Assembly (NCBI RefSeq): GCF_002095535.1
Contig: NZ_MLJI01000001.1
Span: 1,911,832-1,975,831 of the forward strand
Direction of reading: 5' to 3'
DNA from: Pantoea cypripedii
GTDB lineage: Bacteria; Pseudomonadota; Gammaproteobacteria; Enterobacterales; Enterobacteriaceae
DNA length: 64,000 nt
This document shows, piece by piece, positions 40,668-48,775 of this stretch. Each line of letters opens with the position of its first letter. Position 1 is the stretch's first letter. The notes under the pieces are model-generated. The model was not told the DNA's origin. It searched no databases and saw only the letters and a program-made list of their open reading frames with translations. A program made the translations under genes and the position numbers.

Positions 40668-43600
40668 TCACACCGTCTGCATTTCGCCTTCCGGTTGTTT
40701 ACGTGTCACCAGCTTACGCAGCGCCACATAAAACACCGGGGTCAGGAACAAACCAAACAGCGTCACGCCCAGCATCCCGGAGAACACCGTAATACCGGTG
40801 ACACCACGCACTTCGGCACCGGCACCTTCACCGAGAATCAGCGGGATAGTCCCGGCGATAAAGGCGATGGAGGTCATCACGATGGGACGCAGACGCAGAC
40901 GACAGGCTTCCAGCGCGGCTTCAACAATCCCTTTGCCCTGCATCTCAAGTTCACGGGCAAACTCGACAATAAGAATCGCGTTTTTACACGCCAGCCCCAT
41001 CAATACCACCAGACCGACCTGCACGAACACGTTGTTATCGCCGCCAGTGAGCCACACGCCGACCAGTGCCGACAGCATGGTCACCGGAACAATCAGGATC
41101 ACCGCGAGCGGCAGCGTCCAGCTTTCGTACAATGCCGCCAGTACCAGGAATGCCAGCAACACCGACACCGGGAAGACGATAAAGGCTGCGTTACCCTGGG
41201 TGGATTGCTGGTAGCTCAGGTCAGTCCATTCGATATTCATGCCATTCGGTAACAGCTGATTCGCGATGCTTTCCACTTTGGCCATCGCCTGTGAAGAAGA
41301 AAGCACGCGCGGGTCGGCGTCACCAATCAGGTCTGCCGCCGGATAACCGTTATAACGGATCACCGGATCCGGGCCATAGGTGGTGGTGATATTCACCATG
41401 CTGCCAATCGGCACCATCTCACCGCGATCGTTACGGGTGCGCAGATTGGCGATATCCTGCACGCTGTCGCGGAAATCCCCATCAGCCTGCGCCATCACGC
41501 GCCAGGTACGACCAAACTTGTTGAAATCATTCACATACGCGGAACCCAGGTAAACCTGCAACGTACTGAACAAATCGGTCAGCGACACACCCTGCGCTTT
41601 GGCTTTATCACGATCCACCTGCACATCCAACTGCGGCACGTTAGCCTGATAGGAGGAGATCGGGAACATCATGCCGGGCGTCTGCATCACCGCACCGGAC
41701 AGGGTATTGATCGCCGTTTGCAGCTGACCATAACCAAGACCGGCACGATCCTGCACATAAAGCGAATAACCGGAACCCTGACCCAGACCGAGGATCGGCG
41801 GCGGCATGATGGAGAAGCCAAAGCCGGACTGAATTTTGCTGATTTTAGCGTTCAGTTCCGCGTTAATCTGCGCCGCAGTGCGCTTACGCTGGTCAAACGG
41901 CTTCAGGCCAAAGAACACCGTGCCGGTATTGGGCGTATTGGTGAACTGCAAGGCATTGAGGCCGGGGAAGGCCACCGCATAATCGACGCCTTCGGTGTTC
42001 ATGCCGATCTCGCTCATCTTACGAATCACTTCGTCGGTACGCGCCAGCGACGATCCTTCCGGCATCTTCACACCACCAATCAGGTACAGCTTATCCTGCG
42101 TCGGGATAAAGCCGCCGGGTACGCTGTGGAACATCCAACCGGCACCCGCCAGCAGCAGCACGTAAACACCAAATACCGCCCCGCGACGACGCAACGTTTT
42201 GCCCACCAGCGATTGATAGCCGTCGGCACTGCGCTGGAAGAAGCGGTTAAACGGACGGAACAGCCAGCCAAATAACCGATCGATCAGCCGCGTCGCCATG
42301 TCTTTCGGCGCATGGTGATCCTTCAGCAATTTTGCCGCCAGCGCCGGAGACAGCGTCAGCGAGTTAATGGCCGAAATCACCGTTGAGATAGCGATGGTGA
42401 CCGCAAACTGCTTGTAAAACTGGCCGGTCACGCCGGAGAGGAAAGCCATGGGGACAAATACCGCACACAGCACCAGCGCGATGGCGATAATCGGGCCGGA
42501 TACTTCACGCATCGCCTGATGTGCCGCCGCCGTCGGCGATAGCCCCTGTTCGATATTACGCTCGACGTTCTCCACCACCACGATGGCGTCATCGACCACG
42601 ATCCCGATGGCGAGTACCAGGCCAAACAGGCTGAGGGTATTGAGTGAAAAGCCCAGTAGATACAGCACGCTAAAGGTTCCGACCACCGAGATTGGCACTG
42701 CCAGCAGCGGGATGATCGAAGCACGCCAGGTTTGCAGGAACAGAATCACCACCAACACGACCAGCACCACTGCTTCCAGCAGGGTATGCACCACCGCTTT
42801 GATCGAGTCGCGTACGAACACGGTCGGATCGTAAGGTGCTGCCCATTGCACATCGTCCGGGAAACGCGTGGCCAGCTCGGTCATTTTGGCGCGCACCGCG
42901 TTGGAAAGATCGATGGCGTTGGCACCCGGTGCCTGGAAGATACCGATACCTACCGCGTCTTTGTTATTGAGCTGCGAACGCAGAGCATAGCTGCCGGACC
43001 CCATCTCAATACGCGCCACGTCACGCAGACGCACCAGCGAACCGTCGTCGGCGGTTTTCAGTATAATATCGCCAAACTGTTGCTCGCTCTCCAGCCGTCC
43101 CTGGGTGTTGATCGACAGCAGAAAATCGCTCTCTTTCTTCAGCGGTTCGGCACCGAGTTGACCGGCAGACACCTGCACGTTTTGCTCCTGCATCGCGCTG
43201 ACCACATCCGAGGCGGTCAGGCCACGCGCCGCCACTTTATTCGGATCGAGCCAGACGCGCATCGCGTACTCACCCGCACCGAAGATCTGAATCTGGCCGA
43301 CACCCGGCAGGCGGGCCAGCTCATCTTTCACTTTCAGCGTGGCGTAGTTACGCAAATAGAGCGAGTCATACTTACCGTGGGGTGAGAACAGATGCACCAC
43401 CAGCGTCAGGGTAGGCGACTGCTTTTGCGTGGTGAGACCGAGCTGGCGTACCGCATCCGGCAAACGCGCTTCAGCCTGTGCCACACGGTTCTGCACCTGT
43501 ACCTGGGCCTGATCGGGATCGGTACCCGGACGGAAGGTCACGGTGGTGACCAGCACGCCATCAGAACCGGCCACTGATTTCATATACATCATGTTTTCCA

Positions 43601-43820
43601 CCCCGTTGATCGCTTCTTCCAGCGGCGTGGCCACCGAATCAGCAATCACTTTGGGGTTGGCGCCGGGATATTCTGCGCGCACCTGCACGCTGGGCGGCAC
43701 CACATCGGGGTATTCACTGATCGGCAGCAGCGGAATGGCGATCAGCCCGGTGACAAATATCAAAATCGACAGCACAGCCGCGAAAATTGGCCGGTCGATA
43801 AAAAAGCGGGAGAAATCCAT
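40668..43820 (-). CDS. oqxB: RND multidrug efflux transporter, OqxB-type
   Basis: Inner-membrane pump of 1050 residues, the length of OqxB, driven by proton influx. It starts MDFSRFFIDRPIFAAVLSIL and has two sets of membrane helices (about 10-30, 340-560, 870-1035) and two large periplasmic loops. Proton-relay acidic residues lie in GLVLAIGIVVDDAIVVVENVERN (helix 4) and the matching lysine in GLACKNAILIVEFARE (helix 10). Long runs such as VPPSVQVRAEYPGANPKVIA and FTNTPNTGTVFFGLKPFDQRK fit OqxB more closely than AcrB. It lies 18 bp after oqxA. No outer-membrane factor gene is nearby, so a TolC-type protein from elsewhere is expected to complete the pump. Confidence 0.92.
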   Translation of the reverse strand: MDFSRFFIDRPIFAAVLSILIFVTGLIAIPLLPISEYPDVVPPSVQVRAEYPGANPKVIADSVATPLEEAINGVENMMYMKSVAGSDGVLVTTVTFRPGTDPDQAQVQVQNRVAQAEARLPDAVRQLGLTTQKQSPTLTLVVHLFSPHGKYDSLYLRNYATLKVKDELARLPGVGQIQIFGAGEYAMRVWLDPNKVAARGLTASDVVSAMQEQNVQVSAGQLGAEPLKKESDFLLSINTQGRLESEQQFGDIILKTADDGSLVRLRDVARIEMGSGSYALRSQLNNKDAVGIGIFQAPGANAIDLSNAVRAKMTELATRFPDDVQWAAPYDPTVFVRDSIKAVVHTLLEAVVLVVLVVILFLQTWRASIIPLLAVPISVVGTFSVLYLLGFSLNTLSLFGLVLAIGIVVDDAIVVVENVERNIEQGLSPTAAAHQAMREVSGPIIAIALVLCAVFVPMAFLSGVTGQFYKQFAVTIAISTVISAINSLTLSPALAAKLLKDHHAPKDMATRLIDRLFGWLFRPFNRFFQRSADGYQSLVGKTLRRRGAVFGVYVLLLAGAGWMFHSVPGGFIPTQDKLYLIGGVKMPEGSSLARTDEVIRKMSEIGMNTEGVDYAVAFPGLNALQFTNTPNTGTVFFGLKPFDQRKRTAAQINAELNAKISKIQSGFGFSIMPPPILGLGQGSGYSLYVQDRAGLGYGQLQTAINTLSGAVMQTPGMMFPISSYQANVPQLDVQVDRDKAKAQGVSLTDLFSTLQVYLGSAYVNDFNKFGRTWRVMAQADGDFRDSVQDIANLRTRNDRGEMVPIGSMVNITTTYGPDPVIRYNGYPAADLIGDADPRVLSSSQAMAKVESIANQLLPNGMNIEWTDLSYQQSTQGNAAFIVFPVSVLLAFLVLAALYESWTLPLAVILIVPVTMLSALVGVWLTGGDNNVFVQVGLVVLMGLACKNAILIVEFARELEMQGKGIVEAALEACRLRLRPIVMTSIAFIAGTIPLILGEGAGAEVRGVTGITVFSGMLGVTLFGLFLTPVFYVALRKLVTRKQPEGEMQTV

Positions 43821-43838
43821 AACAGGCAGTCTCGATAG

Positions 43839-44993
43839 TTATTGGGCGGTGCGCATCGCTACCGGTTGCGCGGTGACCGGCATGCCGGGCATAAAGACTT
43901 TCTGTAAACCGTTCACAATCACCTTGTCGCCAGGTTTCAGGCCGCTCTGCACGATACGCAGGCCATCAGCCAGGTCACCCTGCTGGATGTCACGACGCTG
44001 CGCTTTGCCGCTGGCGTCCACCACGTAAACGTATTTACGATCCTGGTCAGTCAGCACGGCTTTATCGTCGATCAGCAGAGCGTTGAAATCAGCGCTGCCG
44101 GGCAGGCGTACGCGGGCAAACAAGCCGGGAGTGAACTGACGTTGCTGATTATCCAGCGTGGCACGCATGCGGATAGTGCCGGTGCTGGCTGTCAGCTGGT
44201 TATCAAGGAAATCGACTTTACCGACATGGGGATAGCCCTGTTCACCGGTCAGACCGATTTCCACCGGCAGAGAGCCGCGATTTTCTCCCTTGCGCGCCAT
44301 AGCCTGGTAACGCAGGAAGGTGCCTTCATCCACGTCGAAATAGACGTAGACATGATCCTGCGACACCAGCGTGGTCAGCACGCTGGCGCTGTCTCCGGCG
44401 GTCACCAGGTTGCCGATGGTGATCATCGCGCGGCTGGCGCGGCCATCAATCGGTGCGGTAACACGGGTAAAGTCGAGATTGAGCTGGGCCATATCCACCG
44501 CCGCCTGCGCGGACAGCACGGAAGCCTGCGCCTGGCTGGCGGCGGAACGGCGCTGTTCCGCCTCTTCACGCGACACCGCCAGCGTACCAATCAACTTATC
44601 AGTACGTGCCGATTCACTGCGTGCCAGCGCCGCCTGACTGCGTGCCTGCGCCAGTTCCGCCTGCGCCTGCTCCAGTGCCGCGCGGTAGGTGCGATCATCG
44701 ATAGTGAACAGCACCTGGCCTTTCTTCACTTCATCGCCTTCGCGATAGTTAACCTGGTCGATGTAGCCGGATACGCGCGGGCGCAGCTGTACGCTCTGCA
44801 CCGCTTCGATACGGCCATTAAAATTGTCCCACTGGCTGACTTTCTGCTGTACCACCTGCGCCACACTCACTTCGGGCGGCGGCGGTGGGGCACTTTTGGC
44901 CACACCCCGATCACAACCGGCCAGCAGGCTTCCCAGCAGCACCACTCCTGACAGGCTTACGCCCAGACGAACCCCATATGTCTGCAGATGCAT
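43839..44993 (-). CDS. oqxA: RND efflux periplasmic adaptor, OqxA-type lipoprotein
   Basis: Membrane-fusion protein of 384 residues linking OqxB to the outer-membrane channel. A lipoprotein signal ends in the lipobox LLAGC (Cys27). The order is beta-barrel and lipoyl halves (SQWDNFNGRIEAVQSVQLRPRVSGYIDQVNY, KKGQVLFTIDDRTYRAAL), an alpha-hairpin (ALARSESARTDKL to AQAAVDMAQLNLDFTRVTAPIDG), then the C-terminal barrel TPGLFARVRLPG and DKAVLTDQDRKYVYVVD. First gene of oqxAB, divergent from rarA across 295 bp. Confidence 0.92.
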   Translation of the reverse strand: MHLQTYGVRLGVSLSGVVLLGSLLAGCDRGVAKSAPPPPPEVSVAQVVQQKVSQWDNFNGRIEAVQSVQLRPRVSGYIDQVNYREGDEVKKGQVLFTIDDRTYRAALEQAQAELAQARSQAALARSESARTDKLIGTLAVSREEAEQRRSAASQAQASVLSAQAAVDMAQLNLDFTRVTAPIDGRASRAMITIGNLVTAGDSASVLTTLVSQDHVYVYFDVDEGTFLRYQAMARKGENRGSLPVEIGLTGEQGYPHVGKVDFLDNQLTASTGTIRMRATLDNQQRQFTPGLFARVRLPGSADFNALLIDDKAVLTDQDRKYVYVVDASGKAQRRDIQQGDLADGLRIVQSGLKPGDKVIVNGLQKVFMPGMPVTAQPVAMRTAQ

Positions 44994-45288
44994 TGTAGTT
45001 ATTCCGCGTTAGTCAAAAAATTGAAAGGTCTTGTACAAAAAATTTTGCAACTTTGACGGTTGCATTAAAACCTGATGAGTGTAGGCTTGTGTAAACTGCA
45101 TCTGCAAGAATATCTGATACACTTTATGTGCGGTTTTGATCGCAACGGATCATGCAGGGAATACCCCTACGAGAAGTGCGGCATTTAATGCAATAATAAA
45201 ACTTGCATTAAATGGCATAGTCAGTACCCTTAAAGTGTAACTGCAATAGATACTGATACTGATCGCCACGGCGACGGGAGAGAATGGA
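44994..45288. promoter_or_regulatory. oqxA-rarA divergent control region with inverted repeat
   Basis: 295 bp, AT-rich, no ORF. It contains a perfect 11-bp inverted repeat, CATTTAATGCA (45182-45192) and TGCATTAAATG (45204-45214), with an 11-bp spacer about 75 bp before rarA. A third copy, TGCATTAAAA, starts at 45061 nearer oqxA. The arrangement suits a dimeric regulator such as the OqxR-like protein controlling both directions. No good marbox was seen. Confidence 0.6.
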
Positions 45289-45636
45289 ATGATGAGCGAC
45301 GCATTTATTCACGATCTGATCGACTGGATTGATAACAACATTGAAGCACGTCTGGATCTGGACACCGTAGCGGGTCGCGCCGGTTACTCAAAATGGCACC
45401 TGCAACGGATGTTCAAAGAACACACCGGCTATCCGCTGGGTGAATACATCCGGGCTGAGAAACTGAAACGATCGGCGGACCGACTGACCACCACCAACGA
45501 ACCGATCCTCAATGTGGCGATCTCGCTGGGTTTTGACTCACAACAGTCATTCAACCGCAGCTTTAAACGCCAGTATGGTGTGGCACCCGGTGCATGGCGT
45601 CGTCATGCCGGGCACCAGCCAAGCGTTATGCAATAA
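45289..45636 (+). CDS. rarA: AraC-family transcriptional activator, RarA-like
   Basis: Single-domain regulator of the MarA/SoxS/RamA group, 115 residues, made almost only of the two helix-turn-helix motifs: LDTVAGRAGYSKWHLQRMFKEHTGYPLGEYIRAEKLKRSA and ILNVAISLGFDSQQSFNRSFKRQYGVAPGAWRR. Adjacent to and divergent from oqxAB, the position of rarA in Klebsiella, where it activates the pump; this supports RarA over RamA. Translation can start at either of two adjacent ATGs (45289 or 45292). A strong terminator follows. Confidence 0.88.
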   Translation: MMSDAFIHDLIDWIDNNIEARLDLDTVAGRAGYSKWHLQRMFKEHTGYPLGEYIRAEKLKRSADRLTTTNEPILNVAISLGFDSQQSFNRSFKRQYGVAPGAWRRHAGHQPSVMQ

Positions 45637-45645
45637 ACTCCGCCA

Positions 45646-45672
45646 GGGCCAGCGTTGCTGGCCCGCGTTTTT
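45646..45672 (+). terminator. Terminator after rarA
   Basis: GGGCCAGC, loop GTT, GCTGGCCC, then GCGTTTTT. It insulates rarA from the ribonuclease gene. Confidence 0.9.
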
Positions 45673-45723
45673 CCCGCCTGAAAAGCCTGCTATTATCGGC
45701 CTCCTGAACTTCAGGAAGGCACT

Positions 45724-46149
45724 ATGTCAAAGAAACTCTGGATTGGATTGATTATTGCGCTGGTCGCCAGTTGGGCCGGGCTAAAACCGCATTTCTCCGC
45801 AGCACCCAAAACCGATATCGCGCAGCAGACCGATGCCGAAACCGTGGCGCGCTGGTTACAGCAGCATCATAAATTGCCTGATCTCTACATCACCAAAAGT
45901 GAAGCCCGCCGTCAGGGCTGGAATCCGGCCAAAGGGAATCTGTGCGATGTGCTGCCAGGCCGGGCGATTGGCGGTGATCGTTTTGGTAACCGTGAGCAGC
46001 GACTGCCGCAGCAGGCTGGACGACAATGGTATGAAGCAGACGTCAATTACGATTGCGGCCACCGTGATGCCGATCGTCTGCTTTACTCTTCAGATGGCCT
46101 GATCTTTCTCACCACCGATCACTATCGCAGCTTTAAGCCGGTACCCTGA
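45724..46149 (+). CDS. Barnase-type guanyl ribonuclease with N-terminal export signal
   Basis: Predicted extracytoplasmic RNase of the N1/T1 (barnase) family, 141 residues. A hydrophobic N-terminus (LWIGLIIALVASWAGL) is followed from residue 55 by YITKSEARRQGWNPAKGNL, the barnase-like start, and GGDRFGNREQRLPQQAGRQWYEADVNY. The barnase catalytic residues Glu73, Arg87 and His102 correspond to E104 (in YEADVNY), R118 (ADRLLYSSDG) and H133 (TTDHYRSF), so it should be active. C74 and C111, absent in barnase, are placed so they could form a disulfide, which fits export. The next gene, 2 bp later, encodes its barstar-type inhibitor. Confidence 0.9.
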   Translation: MSKKLWIGLIIALVASWAGLKPHFSAAPKTDIAQQTDAETVARWLQQHHKLPDLYITKSEARRQGWNPAKGNLCDVLPGRAIGGDRFGNREQRLPQQAGRQWYEADVNYDCGHRDADRLLYSSDGLIFLTTDHYRSFKPVP

Positions 46150-46151
46150 CA

Positions 46152-46415
46152 ATGCTGACGCTGACCTTTGATTTCCATCAACTGCCCGATCGTCAGGCGT
46201 TCTATCACGCGCTGGCGCACCAGACTCATTGCCCGTTTGCCTTCGGCAACAATCTCGACGCGTTATGGGATTGGCTGACGGGCGGCATGGCGCTGCCCGC
46301 GACGCTGCATTTACGTCATTTCGATGCCTCCAGCGTGGAATTTGCGCCGGTGCTGGCGCTGCTGGAAGAGGCCGAGGCGCAGCTGGCAGGTGAGCTGCGC
46401 CTGGTGCGCGATTAA
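46152..46415 (+). CDS. Barstar-family ribonuclease inhibitor
   Basis: 87-residue protein that should bind and block the adjacent barnase-like enzyme in the cytoplasm. The inhibitory loop-helix of barstar (YYGENLDALWDCLTG in the Bacillus protein) appears as AFGNNLDALWDWLTGG, keeping the key aspartate that enters the RNase active site. It starts 2 bp after the ribonuclease stop, so the two are translated together, and its last 4 bases overlap the end of srfC on the other strand. Confidence 0.9.
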   Translation: MLTLTFDFHQLPDRQAFYHALAHQTHCPFAFGNNLDALWDWLTGGMALPATLHLRHFDASSVEFAPVLALLEEAEAQLAGELRLVRD

Positions 46416-48775
46416 GCGTGCAGTGGCAGCAACATAATAGCCAGCGTCTGGCGGGCGCTGGCAGGTAAGTCGCCACCGCCGGTGTAGCCATTATTCTCGA
46501 CAATCACGCTGTTCAGCCCCACCAGCCAGTCATAAATGTAATAGGCGGTGTGGTTAGCCGGTGCGGCAGAGAGTCGCGTCAGGCGCTGACCTGACGAGAA
46601 ACTGACGCTGGGCGCGGGCGGACGGGCAAAAATAGTCTGGCCGCGATTGACCCGACTCGCCGGACGCTCCGCTTCCGGGCGCTGTAAAAAGCCCAGCCAG
46701 GCGACAAAATCCCCCAGCACCGTCATGGCACGCGAAACCTGACGATCGGTACGCGCCTCATGCGCGCTGGCCTGTGCATCCGGCTCATTCAGTGCCGTCT
46801 GTAGCTTACTCAGCATCTGATGACGGAAGCTGGCGGTGATCAACTCCTCCACCAGCAACTCCAGCGTAGGTTTATCGACGTTAAGCAGTGCCAGCAGGCT
46901 ACGACTTTCCGGCAGCTGGCGCAGGTGATCCAGCCACAACGCAAAGACCTGCTGCGGAAATTGCTTATCGTTCGGGCTGCTGTGATGACGCGGTTCACTG
47001 GCGGTGACCGGCTCGTCTTTAAACAGATCGAACTCAAATCCGATGCCGAAATAGCTTTGTCCGGCGGGGGTGGCCTGCGTCTTTTGCGGTGTGCCGCCGC
47101 TGTTCTGGCTGAGCCACAGCTGACGCACCGCGTCACGTGACGGTTGCAGACGCTCCAGCAATTCACCATGCAGACCGGTACGATGTTGCAGACATTTCAG
47201 CAGCGTATCGGCGATGGTTTGTTTGCGTGCTGCCTGCTCCGGCGTGGCACTGGCTTCCGTCCAGGGTTGCAGGCGATCCACCAGTTTTTGTTGCAGCGCA
47301 CTGAGTTGCAATGCCAGGCGGTCGCGACGTGCATCCGGCTGCATTTCATCCTGCAACCAGCTGCCCATGCGATCAACGCCAGCACGGTCCAGCGCCAGCA
47401 TCGATCCCCAGCTCTGGCCGGGCTGCCCAATCTGACGTTGCACTGCTTCATCCACATTGATCTGTTGATGACGCGCATCGTAGGGGGTGATGGCCCAGAT
47501 CAGGCGCGGTTTCTCACCGCTGGCAGGGATCGGCTGGTGCAGATGCCATTCGCGTAATGCCTGGCTGGCGAGGTCGGCATCCTGACGCTGGCTGGCGGCG
47601 GTGCAAATCAACAACAGGTCGATATCCTGCCGTGCGGCGTAAAAACCTGGCAGCAACGCGCGCTTTTGTTCCAGCAGCCGGGCGCGCAGTGCATCACGCG
47701 TTTGCAGACGCTGGCGATCGTCAAGCTGCGCACGGTCCGTTGGCGTGCCGGGTGCCGGTAGCTCCAGCATATCGGCTTCATCATACAACGCCTGACGTGG
47801 CGTCGAGCTGAGCGGGATGGTGATTTCCAGCGTCAGCAGGGCCAGCAGTCCGAGCGGCACCTGCTGTGCTTTGCCGACGCGATTGGCGACGATCGGGCAC
47901 ACCTCGATCATCTCCAGCAGGTCGGCATCGCTGGCAATCAGTTTCTCGGCGGGCAGTGACGCGTCATCCACCAGCAGGCTGAGCGGGGCCAGCACGCGCG
48001 GCGCGTGGCGCAGCTGATGACGCAGGTGCATCAGGCTGCGCAGGCTTTCGCTCAGTGCCGTTTGTCCCGGCCATAGCAACGCGAACAGCTGCACGCGGTC
48101 ATCCACGTTCAGCCACGGGGCGAGGGCGACTGCCTGCGGCCAGAAGTGGCGATCCAGCACCTCGGCATGACGATGATAGCGACGGCTCCACGCCCACAGC
48201 GTGACCAGCGCATCACTCTCCAGTCCCGGCTCTGGTTCACTGAGACGATGGCGTTGCAGACGTTGCAAAGCGCTATCGATAGCGGCGGTATCCGGCTGTG
48301 CTTCGGTGGTGGCACAGGCCAGCATCAGGCGGATCAGTTCTGACTCGCTGAGCAAGGTGATCTCCAGCGGCCAGGCGCTGGATGAGGTTTCCCGCTGGTG
48401 GCTGAAACGGGTGGCGCTGGCAAAATCGAGATTGCCGGGATTGATATGCTGAAAATAGTTCAGGGTTTTGTCGCCAAGACGCGCCATCAGTTGCCCCTGC
48501 GCGTCGCCGACCATTTCACTCAGCAGCCAGGCTTTACCCGCCTGCGACTGACCAAATAACGCCAGCGTCACCGGACGCGCCAGCTGACGTGCCAGTGCAT
48601 GGCTTTCCACCCGGGCGCGACGCAGTTGCAGGCTCAGGGTATCGCCTTCCATCGTCAGACGCGTGGAGTGCGGTTGCTGCTGTTCCACCCAGTTAAGGGC
48701 ACCATCAAGGGTTTCCTGGAGCAGGCCCAGGCGTTTTGCCAGCGTGGCTGGCGGCTGTTTCTTGGCGGTTCTCAT
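46412..48775 (-). CDS. srfC: SrfC family protein with P-loop
   Basis: Third gene of srfABC, named after the SsrB-regulated genes of Salmonella; biochemical function unknown. The 787-residue product has a P-loop near the N-terminus (LALFGQSQAGKAWLLSEMVG, G75-K81), preceded by a helical region, so it is probably an NTPase, perhaps GTPase-like. The remainder is largely helical with no membrane segments, containing LLLICTAASQRQDADLASQAL and PRLIWAITPYDARHQ, which look like further Rossmann-type strands. Its start overlaps srfB by 4 bp (ATGA). Confidence 0.85.
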   Translation of the reverse strand: MRTAKKQPPATLAKRLGLLQETLDGALNWVEQQQPHSTRLTMEGDTLSLQLRRARVESHALARQLARPVTLALFGQSQAGKAWLLSEMVGDAQGQLMARLGDKTLNYFQHINPGNLDFASATRFSHQRETSSSAWPLEITLLSESELIRLMLACATTEAQPDTAAIDSALQRLQRHRLSEPEPGLESDALVTLWAWSRRYHRHAEVLDRHFWPQAVALAPWLNVDDRVQLFALLWPGQTALSESLRSLMHLRHQLRHAPRVLAPLSLLVDDASLPAEKLIASDADLLEMIEVCPIVANRVGKAQQVPLGLLALLTLEITIPLSSTPRQALYDEADMLELPAPGTPTDRAQLDDRQRLQTRDALRARLLEQKRALLPGFYAARQDIDLLLICTAASQRQDADLASQALREWHLHQPIPASGEKPRLIWAITPYDARHQQINVDEAVQRQIGQPGQSWGSMLALDRAGVDRMGSWLQDEMQPDARRDRLALQLSALQQKLVDRLQPWTEASATPEQAARKQTIADTLLKCLQHRTGLHGELLERLQPSRDAVRQLWLSQNSGGTPQKTQATPAGQSYFGIGFEFDLFKDEPVTASEPRHHSSPNDKQFPQQVFALWLDHLRQLPESRSLLALLNVDKPTLELLVEELITASFRHQMLSKLQTALNEPDAQASAHEARTDRQVSRAMTVLGDFVAWLGFLQRPEAERPASRVNRGQTIFARPPAPSVSFSSGQRLTRLSAAPANHTAYYIYDWLVGLNSVIVENNGYTGGGDLPASARQTLAIMLLPLHA

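Noticed and set aside
40641..41252. 203-codon ORF opposite the oqxB 3' end
   Set aside because: Antisense to the well-supported oqxB; its His/Gln-rich composition is typical of a shadow frame.
44994..45288. Possible marbox for RarA self-activation
   Set aside because: No sequence fits the marbox consensus well; the inverted repeat is the better candidate site.
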